From contig JAPOXB010000213.1 in NCBI GenBank assembly GCA_026707335.1, positions 1 to 7,574 of the forward strand: DNA of 7,574 bases, in the 5' to 3' direction. Positions 1 through 6,724 of this stretch are shown in pieces. A program made the translations under genes and the position numbers. The stretch comes from Chloroflexota bacterium. GTDB lineage: Bacteria; Chloroflexota; Dehalococcoidia; Bin125. Under the pieces are notes generated by a model. That model did not search any database. It was not told the DNA's origin and saw only the letters and a list, made by a program, of their open reading frames with translations. Numbering within the stretch: position 1 is the stretch's first letter; every line of letters starts with the position of its first letter.

Positions 1-23
1 AGGGCGCGGCTGTCGATCTCCAT
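1..23 (-). CDS. Start of an unidentified gene (partial, 8 codons visible)
   Basis: An ATG at 21-23 on the minus strand opens a reading frame that begins MEIDSRAL and leaves the window at base 1. The last codon is cut after CT, which encodes Leu whatever the third base. The start is strongly supported by a perfect AGGAGG six bases upstream. The stop codon of the preceding diaminopentanoate-dehydrogenase-like gene lies only 38 bases before this start, so the gene is probably the next member of the same operon. Eight residues are too few to assign a family. Confidence 0.62.
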
Positions 24-29
24 GCCGGT

Positions 30-35
30 CCTCCT
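30..35 (-). promoter_or_regulatory. Strong Shine-Dalgarno site (AGGAGG)
   Basis: The plus strand reads CCTCCT, giving AGGAGG on the minus strand six bases before the ATG at 21-23. It is one of the two perfect ribosome binding sites in the window and is the main evidence that a gene starts at 23. Confidence 0.7.
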
Positions 36-61
36 GGCGCGCAGCATACAGCCGGCCGCCC

Positions 62-1030
62 CTACCCCGACGGCGGCCGATGTCGCAGCGGCAGGTCGAG
101 CACGGTGATCAGCCCCCGCTGCGCCGATGGCAGCACGTGCGCCGCCCGCACGACGGCCGCCGCCGTCGCGGCGTCGCCGAGCACGCCGCCCTCGAAACGC
201 AGCGACAGCGGCGGCGTCCCCTCGACCGTGACGGCGTCGTACGACTCCGCGACGCCGCTCTGCGCCTCGAAGTGGAGGGAGACGCGGCGGCCGTCGCCAG
301 TGGCGCCGGTCAGCGTCTCGACGAGGCCCCGCACGGGGGCCGAGGGATCGGGCTGGACGGGGCGGAGTTCGCGCGACCAGGCGTCGATGCGCCAGTCCAG
401 CCCCGCCGCGATCAGGCGGCCGCTCTCCTCCAGCCCCACGTGCCCGAAGCCGCCGCCGGCCGCCTTGGCGTCGAACTCGGCCCGGCTGAGGCCCATGCCG
501 ACCTTGCGCTGGAACGGCAGCCGCCGCGACGTGGGATCCTGCACGCGCTCCACGGCGATGGATCGGATGTCGCTGCTGGCGGACGTCAGGAAGACCGGCA
601 GCCGGTCCATCAGCAGGCCGGGGTTGACGCCCGTCCCCAGCAGCGACCGCCCCGCCTCCCGCGCCGCCGCGTCGAGCGAGGCGGCCAGCGCCGGGTGACG
701 GACGAACGGGTACGACAGCTCCTCGCAGGTGCTGACGACGTGCCAGCCCGCGGCCAGCGCCGCCTCGAACTGGCCGGCGACCGCCTCGAGGTAGGAGCCC
801 GTCGCGTGCAGCAGCACGCCGCCCTCGGGCGCGGGCGGCAGTGTGTCGGAGATGACCACGTCCTCCGGCGCGAGGTCCAGCGCCCCCAGCGAGCGTCCAG
901 CCATCGCCGGGTCGATGTCGACGGCGGCGACGACGTCGAGCCGAGGATCGCGCTGGGCGGCGCCCAGGATCACCCGGCCCATGGGGCCCAGGCCCTGCAC
1001 CGCGACCGGGATCGCGCCGGCGCCGCTCAT
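62..1030 (-). CDS. NAD(P)-dependent dehydrogenase, 2,4-diaminopentanoate dehydrogenase/DapB-like
   Basis: This 322-residue protein has a Rossmann nucleotide-binding start with GLGPMGR at residues 13-19, followed by an acidic strand end (AAVDID, 35-40) as in dihydrodipicolinate reductase-type enzymes. Residues 132-142 (GTGVNPGLLMD) and the C-terminal GLITVLDLP (306-314) are typical of the 2,4-diaminopentanoate dehydrogenase branch, known from clostridial ornithine fermentation, rather than of true DapB from lysine synthesis. The reaction is therefore probably NAD(P)-linked oxidation or reduction of an amino or imino acid, but the substrate is unknown. The start is the ATG at 1028-1030, whose ATGA overlaps the glcF stop by four bases and implies translational coupling. 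The frame stays open upstream into glcF, but that part is a shadow of glcF. A true lysine-pathway role is less likely given these motifs and the glc neighbours. Confidence 0.85.
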   Translation of the reverse strand: MSGAGAIPVAVQGLGPMGRVILGAAQRDPRLDVVAAVDIDPAMAGRSLGALDLAPEDVVISDTLPPAPEGGVLLHATGSYLEAVAGQFEAALAAGWHVVSTCEELSYPFVRHPALAASLDAAAREAGRSLLGTGVNPGLLMDRLPVFLTSASSDIRSIAVERVQDPTSRRLPFQRKVGMGLSRAEFDAKAAGGGFGHVGLEESGRLIAAGLDWRIDAWSRELRPVQPDPSAPVRGLVETLTGATGDGRRVSLHFEAQSGVAESYDAVTVEGTPPLSLRFEGGVLGDAATAAAVVRAAHVLPSAQRGLITVLDLPLRHRPPSG

Positions 1031-2394
1031 CGGTCCGCCCGCGCGTAGTCGTCGCCCTCGGCGGCGCGGTAGCTCTCGTCCAGCAGGTCGATGACGTGGG
1101 CGCCGCGCATCGGCGCGCCGTCGGTAGTGACATAAAGGCGGACGCCCGCGTCGAGTTGGAGCAGGCAGCCGGGGTTGGCCGAGCAGACCTGGTCGGCCTC
1201 GGTTTGGGCGACGTCGGCCATCTTGTCGCGCAGGATCGCGCCCGAGAGCTTGCCTTGCAGGATCGAGTAGAGGCCGGCGCTGCCGCAGCAGCGATCGGGC
1301 GTGCGCATCTCCCGCAGGTCGAGCCCCGGAATCGAGCGCAGGAGCGCGCGGGGCGCGTCCTTGACCCGCTGCGCGTGCACGAGATGGCAGGAGTCCTGGT
1401 ACGTGACGGAGCGCTCGAGCGCCCCCGCCGGGGCCTCGAAGCCGATCGCCAGCAGGTACTCCGAGACGTCGCGGACGCGGTCGGCGAAGTCGTCGGCGCG
1501 GGCGGCGTAGTCGGGGTCGTCGCGCAGGAGGTGGCCGTACTCCTTCATGTGCGACCCGCAGCCGGCCGCGTTGACGATGATCGCGTCGGGCGCTTCTTCC
1601 CCGCCCGAGAACTCGTCGATGTTGCGGCGGGCGAGCGCGCGCGCGGTCTCGACGTCGCCGCCGTGGGCGTGCAGGGCGCCGCAGCAGACCTGGCCGGCCG
1701 GCGCGGTCACGCGCACGCCGTTGCGGGCCAGCGTCCGCGCCGTGGCGTGATGCGTCTCGGGGTGGCTCAGGGGCATGACGCAGCCGGTGAGCATCGCGGC
1801 GGTCGCGCGGGGAACGCCGCGCGTCCCGTAGCGGCGCACGTCGGCCGGACGGAAGAACGGGCGTCGCAGGTCGGGCGCGAGCGCGTCGAGGCGGGCCAGC
1901 GGCGGCGCGATCCGCGCCAGCAGCCCCGTCCGCCGCGCGAGGCCCTGCAGGCCCGACCGCTGCACCAGCCAGAGGGCGGACCCCAGGGCGCGCAGCCGCC
2001 GCGGGTGGGGGAAGACGCCGCGCATGACCAGCCGCCACAGCCGGCGCCGCCGGCCGGTGAGCATAGTGCCCTGCTGGAAGAGGTCGGCGCGGGTGGCCTC
2101 CATCAGCCGCCCGTAGGGCACCAGCGACGGGCAGGCCGTCTCGCAGGCGCGGCATTGCAGGCAGCGGTCGAAGTGCTGCAGCACGCGGGGCGTCGGTTGC
2201 ACGCGCTCCTCGGCCAGCGCCTTCATCAACTGCAGGCGGCCGCGCGGGGAGTCGGGCTCCTGCCCCAGTTCCAGGTAGGTGGGGCAGTAGCTCAGGCAGA
2301 AGCCGCAGTGGACGCAGAGGCTGAGTTCCGCGTCGGACGGCCCGTCCGGTGTGCGGAACGCCCCCCGGCCGGCGACTGGCGGATGCACGCTCAT
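1027..2394 (-). CDS. glcF: Glycolate oxidase iron-sulfur subunit GlcF
   Basis: The 455-residue product is the electron-transfer subunit of the glycolate oxidase complex. It has two 4Fe-4S motifs: Cys27, 30, 33, 37 (CVHCGFCLSYCP) and Cys78, 81, 84, 88 (CLQCRACETACP). Two cysteine-rich CCG domains follow. The first includes Cys205 (LTGCVMPL), Cys237-Cys238-Gly (VCCGALH) and Cys279 (AAGCGSH). The second includes Cys336 (DSCHLVH), Cys369-Cys370-Gly (RCCGSAG) and Cys410 (NPGC). It is somewhat longer than E. coli GlcF (about 407 residues), with a short N-terminal extension. The basic linker at 112-190 has no obvious membrane helix, so membrane attachment would be peripheral. The ATG lies two bases after the glcE stop, with a GGGAG ten bases upstream. 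The related D-lactate dehydrogenase Fe-S subunits are the main alternative; the glcDEF order favours glycolate oxidase. Confidence 0.92.
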   Translation of the reverse strand: MSVHPPVAGRGAFRTPDGPSDAELSLCVHCGFCLSYCPTYLELGQEPDSPRGRLQLMKALAEERVQPTPRVLQHFDRCLQCRACETACPSLVPYGRLMEATRADLFQQGTMLTGRRRRLWRLVMRGVFPHPRRLRALGSALWLVQRSGLQGLARRTGLLARIAPPLARLDALAPDLRRPFFRPADVRRYGTRGVPRATAAMLTGCVMPLSHPETHHATARTLARNGVRVTAPAGQVCCGALHAHGGDVETARALARRNIDEFSGGEEAPDAIIVNAAGCGSHMKEYGHLLRDDPDYAARADDFADRVRDVSEYLLAIGFEAPAGALERSVTYQDSCHLVHAQRVKDAPRALLRSIPGLDLREMRTPDRCCGSAGLYSILQGKLSGAILRDKMADVAQTEADQVCSANPGCLLQLDAGVRLYVTTDGAPMRGAHVIDLLDESYRAAEGDDYARADR

Positions 2395-2396
2395 CG

Positions 2397-3608
2397 CTAC
2401 AAGTCTCCCACGAACCGGCCGGGACTGAGCGTGCGCGTCGGATCGAGCTCAGCCTTGATGCGGCGCATGATGGGCAGGCCGGGCGCCGCCCCCCAGGGAT
2501 CGACGCCCGCGACGTCGCCTGACTCGATGGTCAGCGCGCCGCCCCGCGCCTCGACGGCGGCGCGCAGGGCGGTCACGGCCTCGGCGCTCGCCTCCGGCGC
2601 GCGCAGCCACAGCAGCCCGCCGTCGAGCGACGCCAGACGCGCCGCGCCGGGCAGGCCGTCGCGGGCGATCGCCGCCAGCGCCTCGACCTCCGGCGGGGGG
2701 CAGCCGATGCGCAGCAGCACGCCATCGGCGGGGGCGGTCGTGTCGGTCAGGCGTTGCCAGACGCCGGTGTCGGCGTCGGCGGCCCCCGCCGCGATGTCCG
2801 GCACGGCCCCGCGGGCCATCGCCAGCAGTTCCTCGACCATCGCCGGGATGCCGCCCGCGCGGACCAGCAGGCAGGCCCCGGACTCCAATCCCGCCGCCGC
2901 GGCCCAGGCCGCGTCGACGGCCGTCACGGCGTGCAGGCCGGGCAGGCGCTGCGCCAGTTCGCGTCCCGCGCTGATCGCGGCGGCGAAGTCGTCGGCGGCG
3001 ATGCGCAGCGTGGCGTCGCGGGTGGGCAGCGGCCGCAGCTTGAACGACGCCTCGACGATGCAGCCCAGCGTCCCCCAGGAGCCCGCGAAGAGCTTGGGCA
3101 GGTCGTAGCCGCTGACGTTCTTCACGACGCGGCCGCCGCCGTGCACGGCGCGGCCGTCGGAGAGGACGGCGGTACAGCCGATCAGCCAGTCGCGCACCTC
3201 GCCGAAGGCGGCCCGGCGCAGGCCGCCGCGCCCGCGCGCGATCACGCCGCCGACGGTCGTGTCCGCGCCGCCGGGCGGGTCGAGGGGCAGCGTCTGGCCG
3301 TGCCCGGCCAGGGCGGCCTGCAGGGCGGCGAAGCGCATGCCGGCCTGCACCGTGGCGGTGAAGTCCTGCGGCTCGTGGGCGAGCACGGCGTCGAGGGCGG
3401 TCGTGTCGAGCGCGACGTCGTAGCGCTCCGGCGGGCGCCCGGTCGCGACGGCGCTGCGTCCCCCCTGCACGATCACCGCCTCGCCCGCCGCCGAGGCCGC
3501 GCGCAGGGCGTCCTGCACTTCGGCCACGCTGCCCGGCCGCACGATACGGCCCGGCTCCCGCCCCCGCACGTGATAGGACCCGGTCGCGACGGCCGCCGGC
3601 TCGGGCAT
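2397..3608 (-). CDS. glcE: Glycolate oxidase FAD-binding subunit GlcE
   Basis: The 403-residue protein has the FAD_binding_4 (PCMH-type) fold of the vanillyl-alcohol oxidase group. Visible elements are a phosphate-binding loop VQGGRSAVATG (47-57), DPPGGADTTVGGVIARG (110-126) and the GlcE-type signature VVKNVSGYDLPKLFAGS (161-177). It ends with a family-like IKAELDPTRTLSPGRF (384-399). It is longer than E. coli GlcE (about 350 residues) but shorter than GlcD, and lacks the GlcD C-terminal HAGDGNLHP and GEHGIG motifs, as expected for GlcE. It acts with GlcD and GlcF to oxidise glycolate to glyoxylate. Its ATG shares one base with the glcD stop (TGATG), so translation is very probably coupled, and no good independent ribosome binding site is seen. 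The C-terminal half is alanine-rich and poorly conserved, as usual in the family. Confidence 0.9.
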   Translation of the reverse strand: MPEPAAVATGSYHVRGREPGRIVRPGSVAEVQDALRAASAAGEAVIVQGGRSAVATGRPPERYDVALDTTALDAVLAHEPQDFTATVQAGMRFAALQAALAGHGQTLPLDPPGGADTTVGGVIARGRGGLRRAAFGEVRDWLIGCTAVLSDGRAVHGGGRVVKNVSGYDLPKLFAGSWGTLGCIVEASFKLRPLPTRDATLRIAADDFAAAISAGRELAQRLPGLHAVTAVDAAWAAAAGLESGACLLVRAGGIPAMVEELLAMARGAVPDIAAGAADADTGVWQRLTDTTAPADGVLLRIGCPPPEVEALAAIARDGLPGAARLASLDGGLLWLRAPEASAEAVTALRAAVEARGGALTIESGDVAGVDPWGAAPGLPIMRRIKAELDPTRTLSPGRFVGDL

Positions 3609-5062
3609 CAGATCGCCGCGTCCGCGCCGAACTTCGCGATCTGCTTCTGCTGATGGCCGCCGTGGCCCTCGCCGCAGCCGTGGCCGCTCGGGAAGATCTT
3701 GCAGGGGTTGAAGTCGTCGTCGGCGCCGAAGGCCGACCGCAGTTGGCGCATCGCGCCGATGTCGTCGTCGCTGAAGATCCAGGGCAGGTACGAGCGCTTC
3801 TCCAGCCCGATGCCGTGCTCGCCGCTGATCGCGCCGCCGGCGTCGACGCAGGCGCGCATGATCTCGCCGCCCGCTTCCAGCACGCGATCGGTGATGCCCG
3901 GCTCGCGCTCGTCGAAGAGCAGGCAGGGGTGCAGATTGCCGTCGCCGGCGTGGAAGACGTTGGCGACCGGGAAGTCGTACTCCGCGGCGACGCGGTAGAC
4001 GGTGGCCAGCACGTCGGGCAGTTGGGTGCGCGGCACGACGCCGTCGAGCAGGTAGTAGTTGGGCTTGATGTGGCCCAGGGCGCTGATCGCGCCCTTGCGG
4101 CCGGCCCAGAGCAACTCCCGGTCCCGCGGCTCGGTGGCGGTGCGGATCTCACGCGGGTCGTACTGGCGCAGCACGTCCTCGACGATCTCGCCCTCCGCGG
4201 CGACCTGGAGGGCCGGGCCGTCGACCTCGACCAGCAGGATGGCGTCGGCGTCGAGGGGGAATCCCGCCTTGAGCACGGGCTCCACGGCGGCGATCGTGAC
4301 GCGGTCGATCATCTCCAGCGCCGCCGGGACGATGCCCGCCTCGACGATGGCGCTGACCGCGTTGGAGGCCTGGCGCACGGAGTCGTAGATGCCGAGGAAG
4401 GTCTTCACCGACTCGGGCGCGGGCACGAGGCGCACGAACGCCTTCGTGACGATGCCCAGCGTGCCCTCGCTGCCGACGACGCAGCCGACGAGGTCGTAGC
4501 CGGGTGCGTCGCGGGTGGGACCGCCCAGCCAGTGCACCGCGCCCGTCGGATCGACGAACTCGACGCCGAGCACATGATTGGTCGTCGTGCCGAGCGCCAG
4601 CGTGTGGGGTCCGCCCGCGTTCTCGGCGATGTTACCGCCGATGGTGCAGGCGCGCTGGCTGCTGGGGTCGGGGGCGTAGGCCAGCCCGTGCCGCGCCGCC
4701 TCCTGCCCGAGCTCCAGGTTCACGACGCCCGGCTCGACGAGCGCCGTGCGCGCCTCGGCGTCGAGCGAGAGGATGCGGCGCATGCGGTTCATCGCGATCA
4801 TGACGCCGCCCCGGACGGCCAGCGCGCCGCCGCTGAGGCCGGTGCCGGCCCCCCGCGGCGTGACAGGCAGCCCGTGTTCGCGCGCAACGCGCAGGATCGC
4901 GACGACGTCCTCGGCCGAGGAGGGGAAGGCGATCGCCTGCGGCGCCCCCCGGTCGATGGTGGCGTCGTATTCGTAGACGAGCAGGTCCTCGGGCGCCCAC
5001 AGCACGGCGTCCTCGCCGAGGGCGGCCTCGAGGTCGCGTGCGACGGACGGTGGCGTGCTCAT
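3608..5062 (-). CDS. glcD: Glycolate oxidase catalytic FAD subunit GlcD
   Basis: At 484 residues this is close to E. coli GlcD (499). It shows all the expected parts of an FAD-linked 2-hydroxyacid dehydrogenase: PRGAGTGLSGG (69-79) for FAD phosphates, DPSS (132-135), GGNIAENAGGP (142-152) and GSEGTLGIVT (197-206). The C-terminal FAD-oxidase domain carries HAGDGNLHP (371-379), GEHGIGLEK (414-422) and NPCKIFP (452-458). The His residues of HAGDGNLHP and GEHGIG are those usually linked to the active site and metal in this family. The likely reaction is glycolate to glyoxylate, with electrons passing through GlcF to quinone; D-lactate is a possible alternative substrate. The ATG is preceded by AAGGTGAG at nine bases and lies 23 bases after the hydrolase stop. 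An unusual Gly/His-rich tail (461-474) ends the protein. Confidence 0.93.
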   Translation of the reverse strand: MSTPPSVARDLEAALGEDAVLWAPEDLLVYEYDATIDRGAPQAIAFPSSAEDVVAILRVAREHGLPVTPRGAGTGLSGGALAVRGGVMIAMNRMRRILSLDAEARTALVEPGVVNLELGQEAARHGLAYAPDPSSQRACTIGGNIAENAGGPHTLALGTTTNHVLGVEFVDPTGAVHWLGGPTRDAPGYDLVGCVVGSEGTLGIVTKAFVRLVPAPESVKTFLGIYDSVRQASNAVSAIVEAGIVPAALEMIDRVTIAAVEPVLKAGFPLDADAILLVEVDGPALQVAAEGEIVEDVLRQYDPREIRTATEPRDRELLWAGRKGAISALGHIKPNYYLLDGVVPRTQLPDVLATVYRVAAEYDFPVANVFHAGDGNLHPCLLFDEREPGITDRVLEAGGEIMRACVDAGGAISGEHGIGLEKRSYLPWIFSDDDIGAMRQLRSAFGADDDFNPCKIFPSGHGCGEGHGGHQQKQIAKFGADAAI

Positions 5063-5071
5063 GGTGCGCGG

Positions 5072-5079
5072 CTCACCTT
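5072..5079 (-). promoter_or_regulatory. Ribosome binding site of glcD
   Basis: The minus strand reads AAGGTGAG, nine bases before the glcD ATG at 5060-5062. It resembles the anti-16S consensus with a gap and supports this start over downstream methionines. It lies in the 23-base spacer after the hydrolase gene. Confidence 0.5.
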
Positions 5080-5085
5080 CGCCGT

Positions 5086-5877
5086 TCAGGCCGGCGGGTA
5101 GACATCGTCGAGGAAGTCCCGCAGCGCACGGTTATAGGCCTCCGGCTGCTCGAAGTAGGCCGAGTGCCCCGCGTCCGCGATCTCCGCGAAGCGGCTGCCC
5201 GGCAGCCCGCGATGCGCGGCTCGCATCGCCTCGGCCGGGACGATCATATCGTGCGCTCCGACCAGGAAGAGCGTCGGCAGGCCGGCGCGCTGCAGCAGCG
5301 GCGTCGTCGAGCCGGTCCAGCGGCTCAGCCCCGGCGACGGTGCGAGGAACCCGCGCCCGCGCGGCGGGTTGAGCCGGCCGATGGCGCGGAAGAGGTGCGC
5401 CCGGTCGGGATCCTCCCGCTCGGCGCCCGGCCGCAGCGCGCGCGAGCGCATGCTTCGCCCGGCGACGCGCTCGGCGTGCGCGGCCTGGATGGCCCGCACC
5501 TCGTCGGTCAGCGCGCCGCCGATCGTGCCCGAGAGGACCAGCGCGCGCATGCGGCCCGGGAACAGCCACAGGAAGGGCGTCGCCGTGCGGCCGCCCATCG
5601 AGTGCGCGACGATGGCGAACTCCCCCACGCCCAGGTGGTCGAGCAGGGCGTGCAGGTCGAGCGGGAAGGCGCGGCGGCCGGGCCCGTGCGGCACGTCGCG
5701 GCTGAGCCCGAAGGCGCGGTGGTCGAAGGTGATGACGCGGTAGTCGCGGGCGAATTCCGGGACCTGCTGCCACCAGACCAGGTGGTTGCCGCCGGCGCCG
5801 TGCGCGAACACCAGGGCCGGACCGTCGCCGTGCTCCTCGTAGTACAGGTCGATCTCGTGGACGCGGAGGTACGGCAT
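5086..5877 (-). CDS. Alpha/beta hydrolase
   Basis: This 263-residue single-domain hydrolase has a complete catalytic set. An oxyanion-hole loop HGAGG lies at 26-30. The nucleophile elbow is HSMGG with Ser93, the acid is Asp210 (VGAHDMIVP), and the base is His238 (DAGHSAYFEQPE). The N-terminus (HEIDLYYEEHGDGPALVFAHG) is that of the esterase/lactonase/haloperoxidase-like group of soluble enzymes. No signal peptide is seen, so it is probably cytoplasmic. The substrate cannot be told from sequence; esters, lactones or thioesters are all possible. The ATG at 5875-5877 fits the usual family start, although no clear Shine-Dalgarno precedes it. The gene lies 31 bases after the CinA-like gene and 23 bases before glcD, so it is probably co-transcribed with the oxidase and might supply its hydroxyacid substrate. 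Confidence 0.9.
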   Translation of the reverse strand: MPYLRVHEIDLYYEEHGDGPALVFAHGAGGNHLVWWQQVPEFARDYRVITFDHRAFGLSRDVPHGPGRRAFPLDLHALLDHLGVGEFAIVAHSMGGRTATPFLWLFPGRMRALVLSGTIGGALTDEVRAIQAAHAERVAGRSMRSRALRPGAEREDPDRAHLFRAIGRLNPPRGRGFLAPSPGLSRWTGSTTPLLQRAGLPTLFLVGAHDMIVPAEAMRAAHRGLPGSRFAEIADAGHSAYFEQPEAYNRALRDFLDDVYPPA

Positions 5878-5908
5878 CGGGGACCACGCTACACGGGCGC
5901 GCGGGTGA

Positions 5909-6409
5909 TCAGGCGTCGGCCGCCTGCGCCGCCTCGATGATCATCTCCAGCGCGCGGACGATGGTCGCCTGCTTGTTGCCCGCGCGGTCGTGGGGCCAGA
6001 CGTGGCGCTCCAGCACGCGGCGCTCGCCCGGTCCGGCGCAGGCGATCCAGACCGTCCCGACCGGCCGCTCGGGCGTGCCGCCGCCCGGCCCCGTGACGCC
6101 CGATTGGGCGATGGCGACGTCGGTGGCGAAGACGCGCCGCGCGCCCTCCGCCATCGCCAGCGTCGTCTCCTCGCTGACCGAGCCCTGCGCGCGCAGGGTC
6201 GCGTCGGGAACGCCCAGGAGGTCGCGCTTGGGGCCGTTCGCGTAGGCGACGACGCCGCCGCGGAACACGCGGCTGACGCCGGCCACGTCGATCAGCGCCG
6301 CGCCGATGCCGCCGCCGGTGTCGGCCTCGGCGCAGCTGAGGGTTAGTCCGGCCTCGGCCAGGGCGGCGACGGCCCGCGCCGCGAGGTCGGGCAGCGACGC
6401 CTCGGCCAC
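5909..6409 (-). CDS. CinA C-terminal (PncC-type) domain protein with altered active-site motif
   Basis: The 166-residue protein is a stand-alone CinA C-terminal domain (COG1546), the family of nicotinamide mononucleotide deamidases that return NMN to the NAD salvage route. It has VVAYANGPKRDLLGVP (53-68) with Tyr56 and Lys61, SVSEET (77-82), and the glycine-rich TGPGGGTPERPVGTVW (106-121). The normal AESCTGG motif reads AEADTGG (27-33): the conserved Ser, generally assigned as nucleophile, is Ala29 and the next Cys is Asp30. The C-terminal arginine pair region also differs, reading DRAGNK (141-146). The catalytic role is therefore doubtful. It may be a divergent subfamily with another chemistry or a binding role. 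The start is GTG at 6407-6409, with AGGCGG five bases upstream that overlaps the stop of the preceding gene nine bases away. The N-terminal MoeA-like domain of full CinA is absent. Confidence 0.85.
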   Translation of the reverse strand: MAEASLPDLAARAVAALAEAGLTLSCAEADTGGGIGAALIDVAGVSRVFRGGVVAYANGPKRDLLGVPDATLRAQGSVSEETTLAMAEGARRVFATDVAIAQSGVTGPGGGTPERPVGTVWIACAGPGERRVLERHVWPHDRAGNKQATIVRALEMIIEAAQAADA

Positions 6410-6414
6410 GAGGG

Positions 6415-6420
6415 CCGCCT
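6415..6420 (-). promoter_or_regulatory. Ribosome binding site of the CinA-like gene
   Basis: AGGCGG on the minus strand lies five bases before the GTG start at 6407-6409 and overlaps the TAG stop of the upstream membrane protein gene. This favours the GTG start and suggests coupled translation. Confidence 0.4.
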
Positions 6421-6724
6421 ACTCCTCTTCGGCTTCGCTCGCGTCGATGCGGAAGGTCAGCCAGAGCAGGCCGGTGATGACCACCAGGAACGGCCCCAGC
6501 AGCACCGCGAAGGGCAGCCACTCCGACGCGCCCGAGCCGGACATGCCGGCCCCGCCCTCGTCCGCGGGGGCCATGGGGATGATGGTCTCGTCGCCCGGCG
6601 CCTCCGGCAGGCCGGCGGCCTCGGCGGGCGCCGGCAGCGCGGCGAAGAGCAGGGCCGCGAGCAGCGCCGCGACCGTCAGCGCCAGCAGGGATCGACGGGC
6701 GGGGTGGATTCGGGCGATGCGCAT
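6419..6724 (-). CDS. Small secreted or membrane-anchored protein of unknown function
   Basis: The 101-residue product begins with a basic segment (MRIARIHPARR) and a long Ala/Leu hydrophobic stretch at about 12-31. An Ala-rich stretch ending near AEA (34-36) follows, resembling a signal peptide with a possible cleavage site. Residues 38-68 are acidic and rich in Gly, Pro and Ser. A second hydrophobic helix at about 69-90 (WLPFAVLLGPFLVVITGLLW) precedes a short acidic tail, EAEEE. If the first segment is cleaved, the result is a small protein with an external N-terminus and one C-terminal membrane anchor. The start is well supported by a perfect AGGAGG five bases upstream. Codon use matches the neighbours. 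I recognise no family and no catalytic motif. It lies nine bases before the CinA-like gene in the same direction. Confidence 0.78.
   Translation of the reverse strand: MRIARIHPARRSLLALTVAALLAALLFAALPAPAEAAGLPEAPGDETIIPMAPADEGGAGMSGSGASEWLPFAVLLGPFLVVITGLLWLTFRIDASEAEEE

Noticed and set aside
62..2155. A 697-codon minus-strand frame that would join a long N-terminal part to the DapB-like enzyme
   Set aside because: The part above 1030 is an out-of-frame reading of glcF. The Rossmann start right after the ATG at 1030 and the ATGA overlap fix the real start, so it is not a fusion.
1096..3108. A 670-codon open frame on the plus strand across glcF and glcE
   Set aside because: It lies antisense to two genes with clear family motifs. 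Its translation is Arg/Ala/Gly-rich with no recognisable domain, which is the usual by-product of very GC-rich codon use.
2449..4152. A 567-codon minus-strand frame across glcD and glcE
   Set aside because: It is out of frame with both genes. The product is Ser/Thr/Arg repeats without a domain, while the true frames carry complete FAD motifs.
3653..5101. A 482-codon open frame on the plus strand opposite glcD
   Set aside because: It mirrors glcD almost exactly and has low-complexity composition without motifs, so it is a shadow of the real gene.
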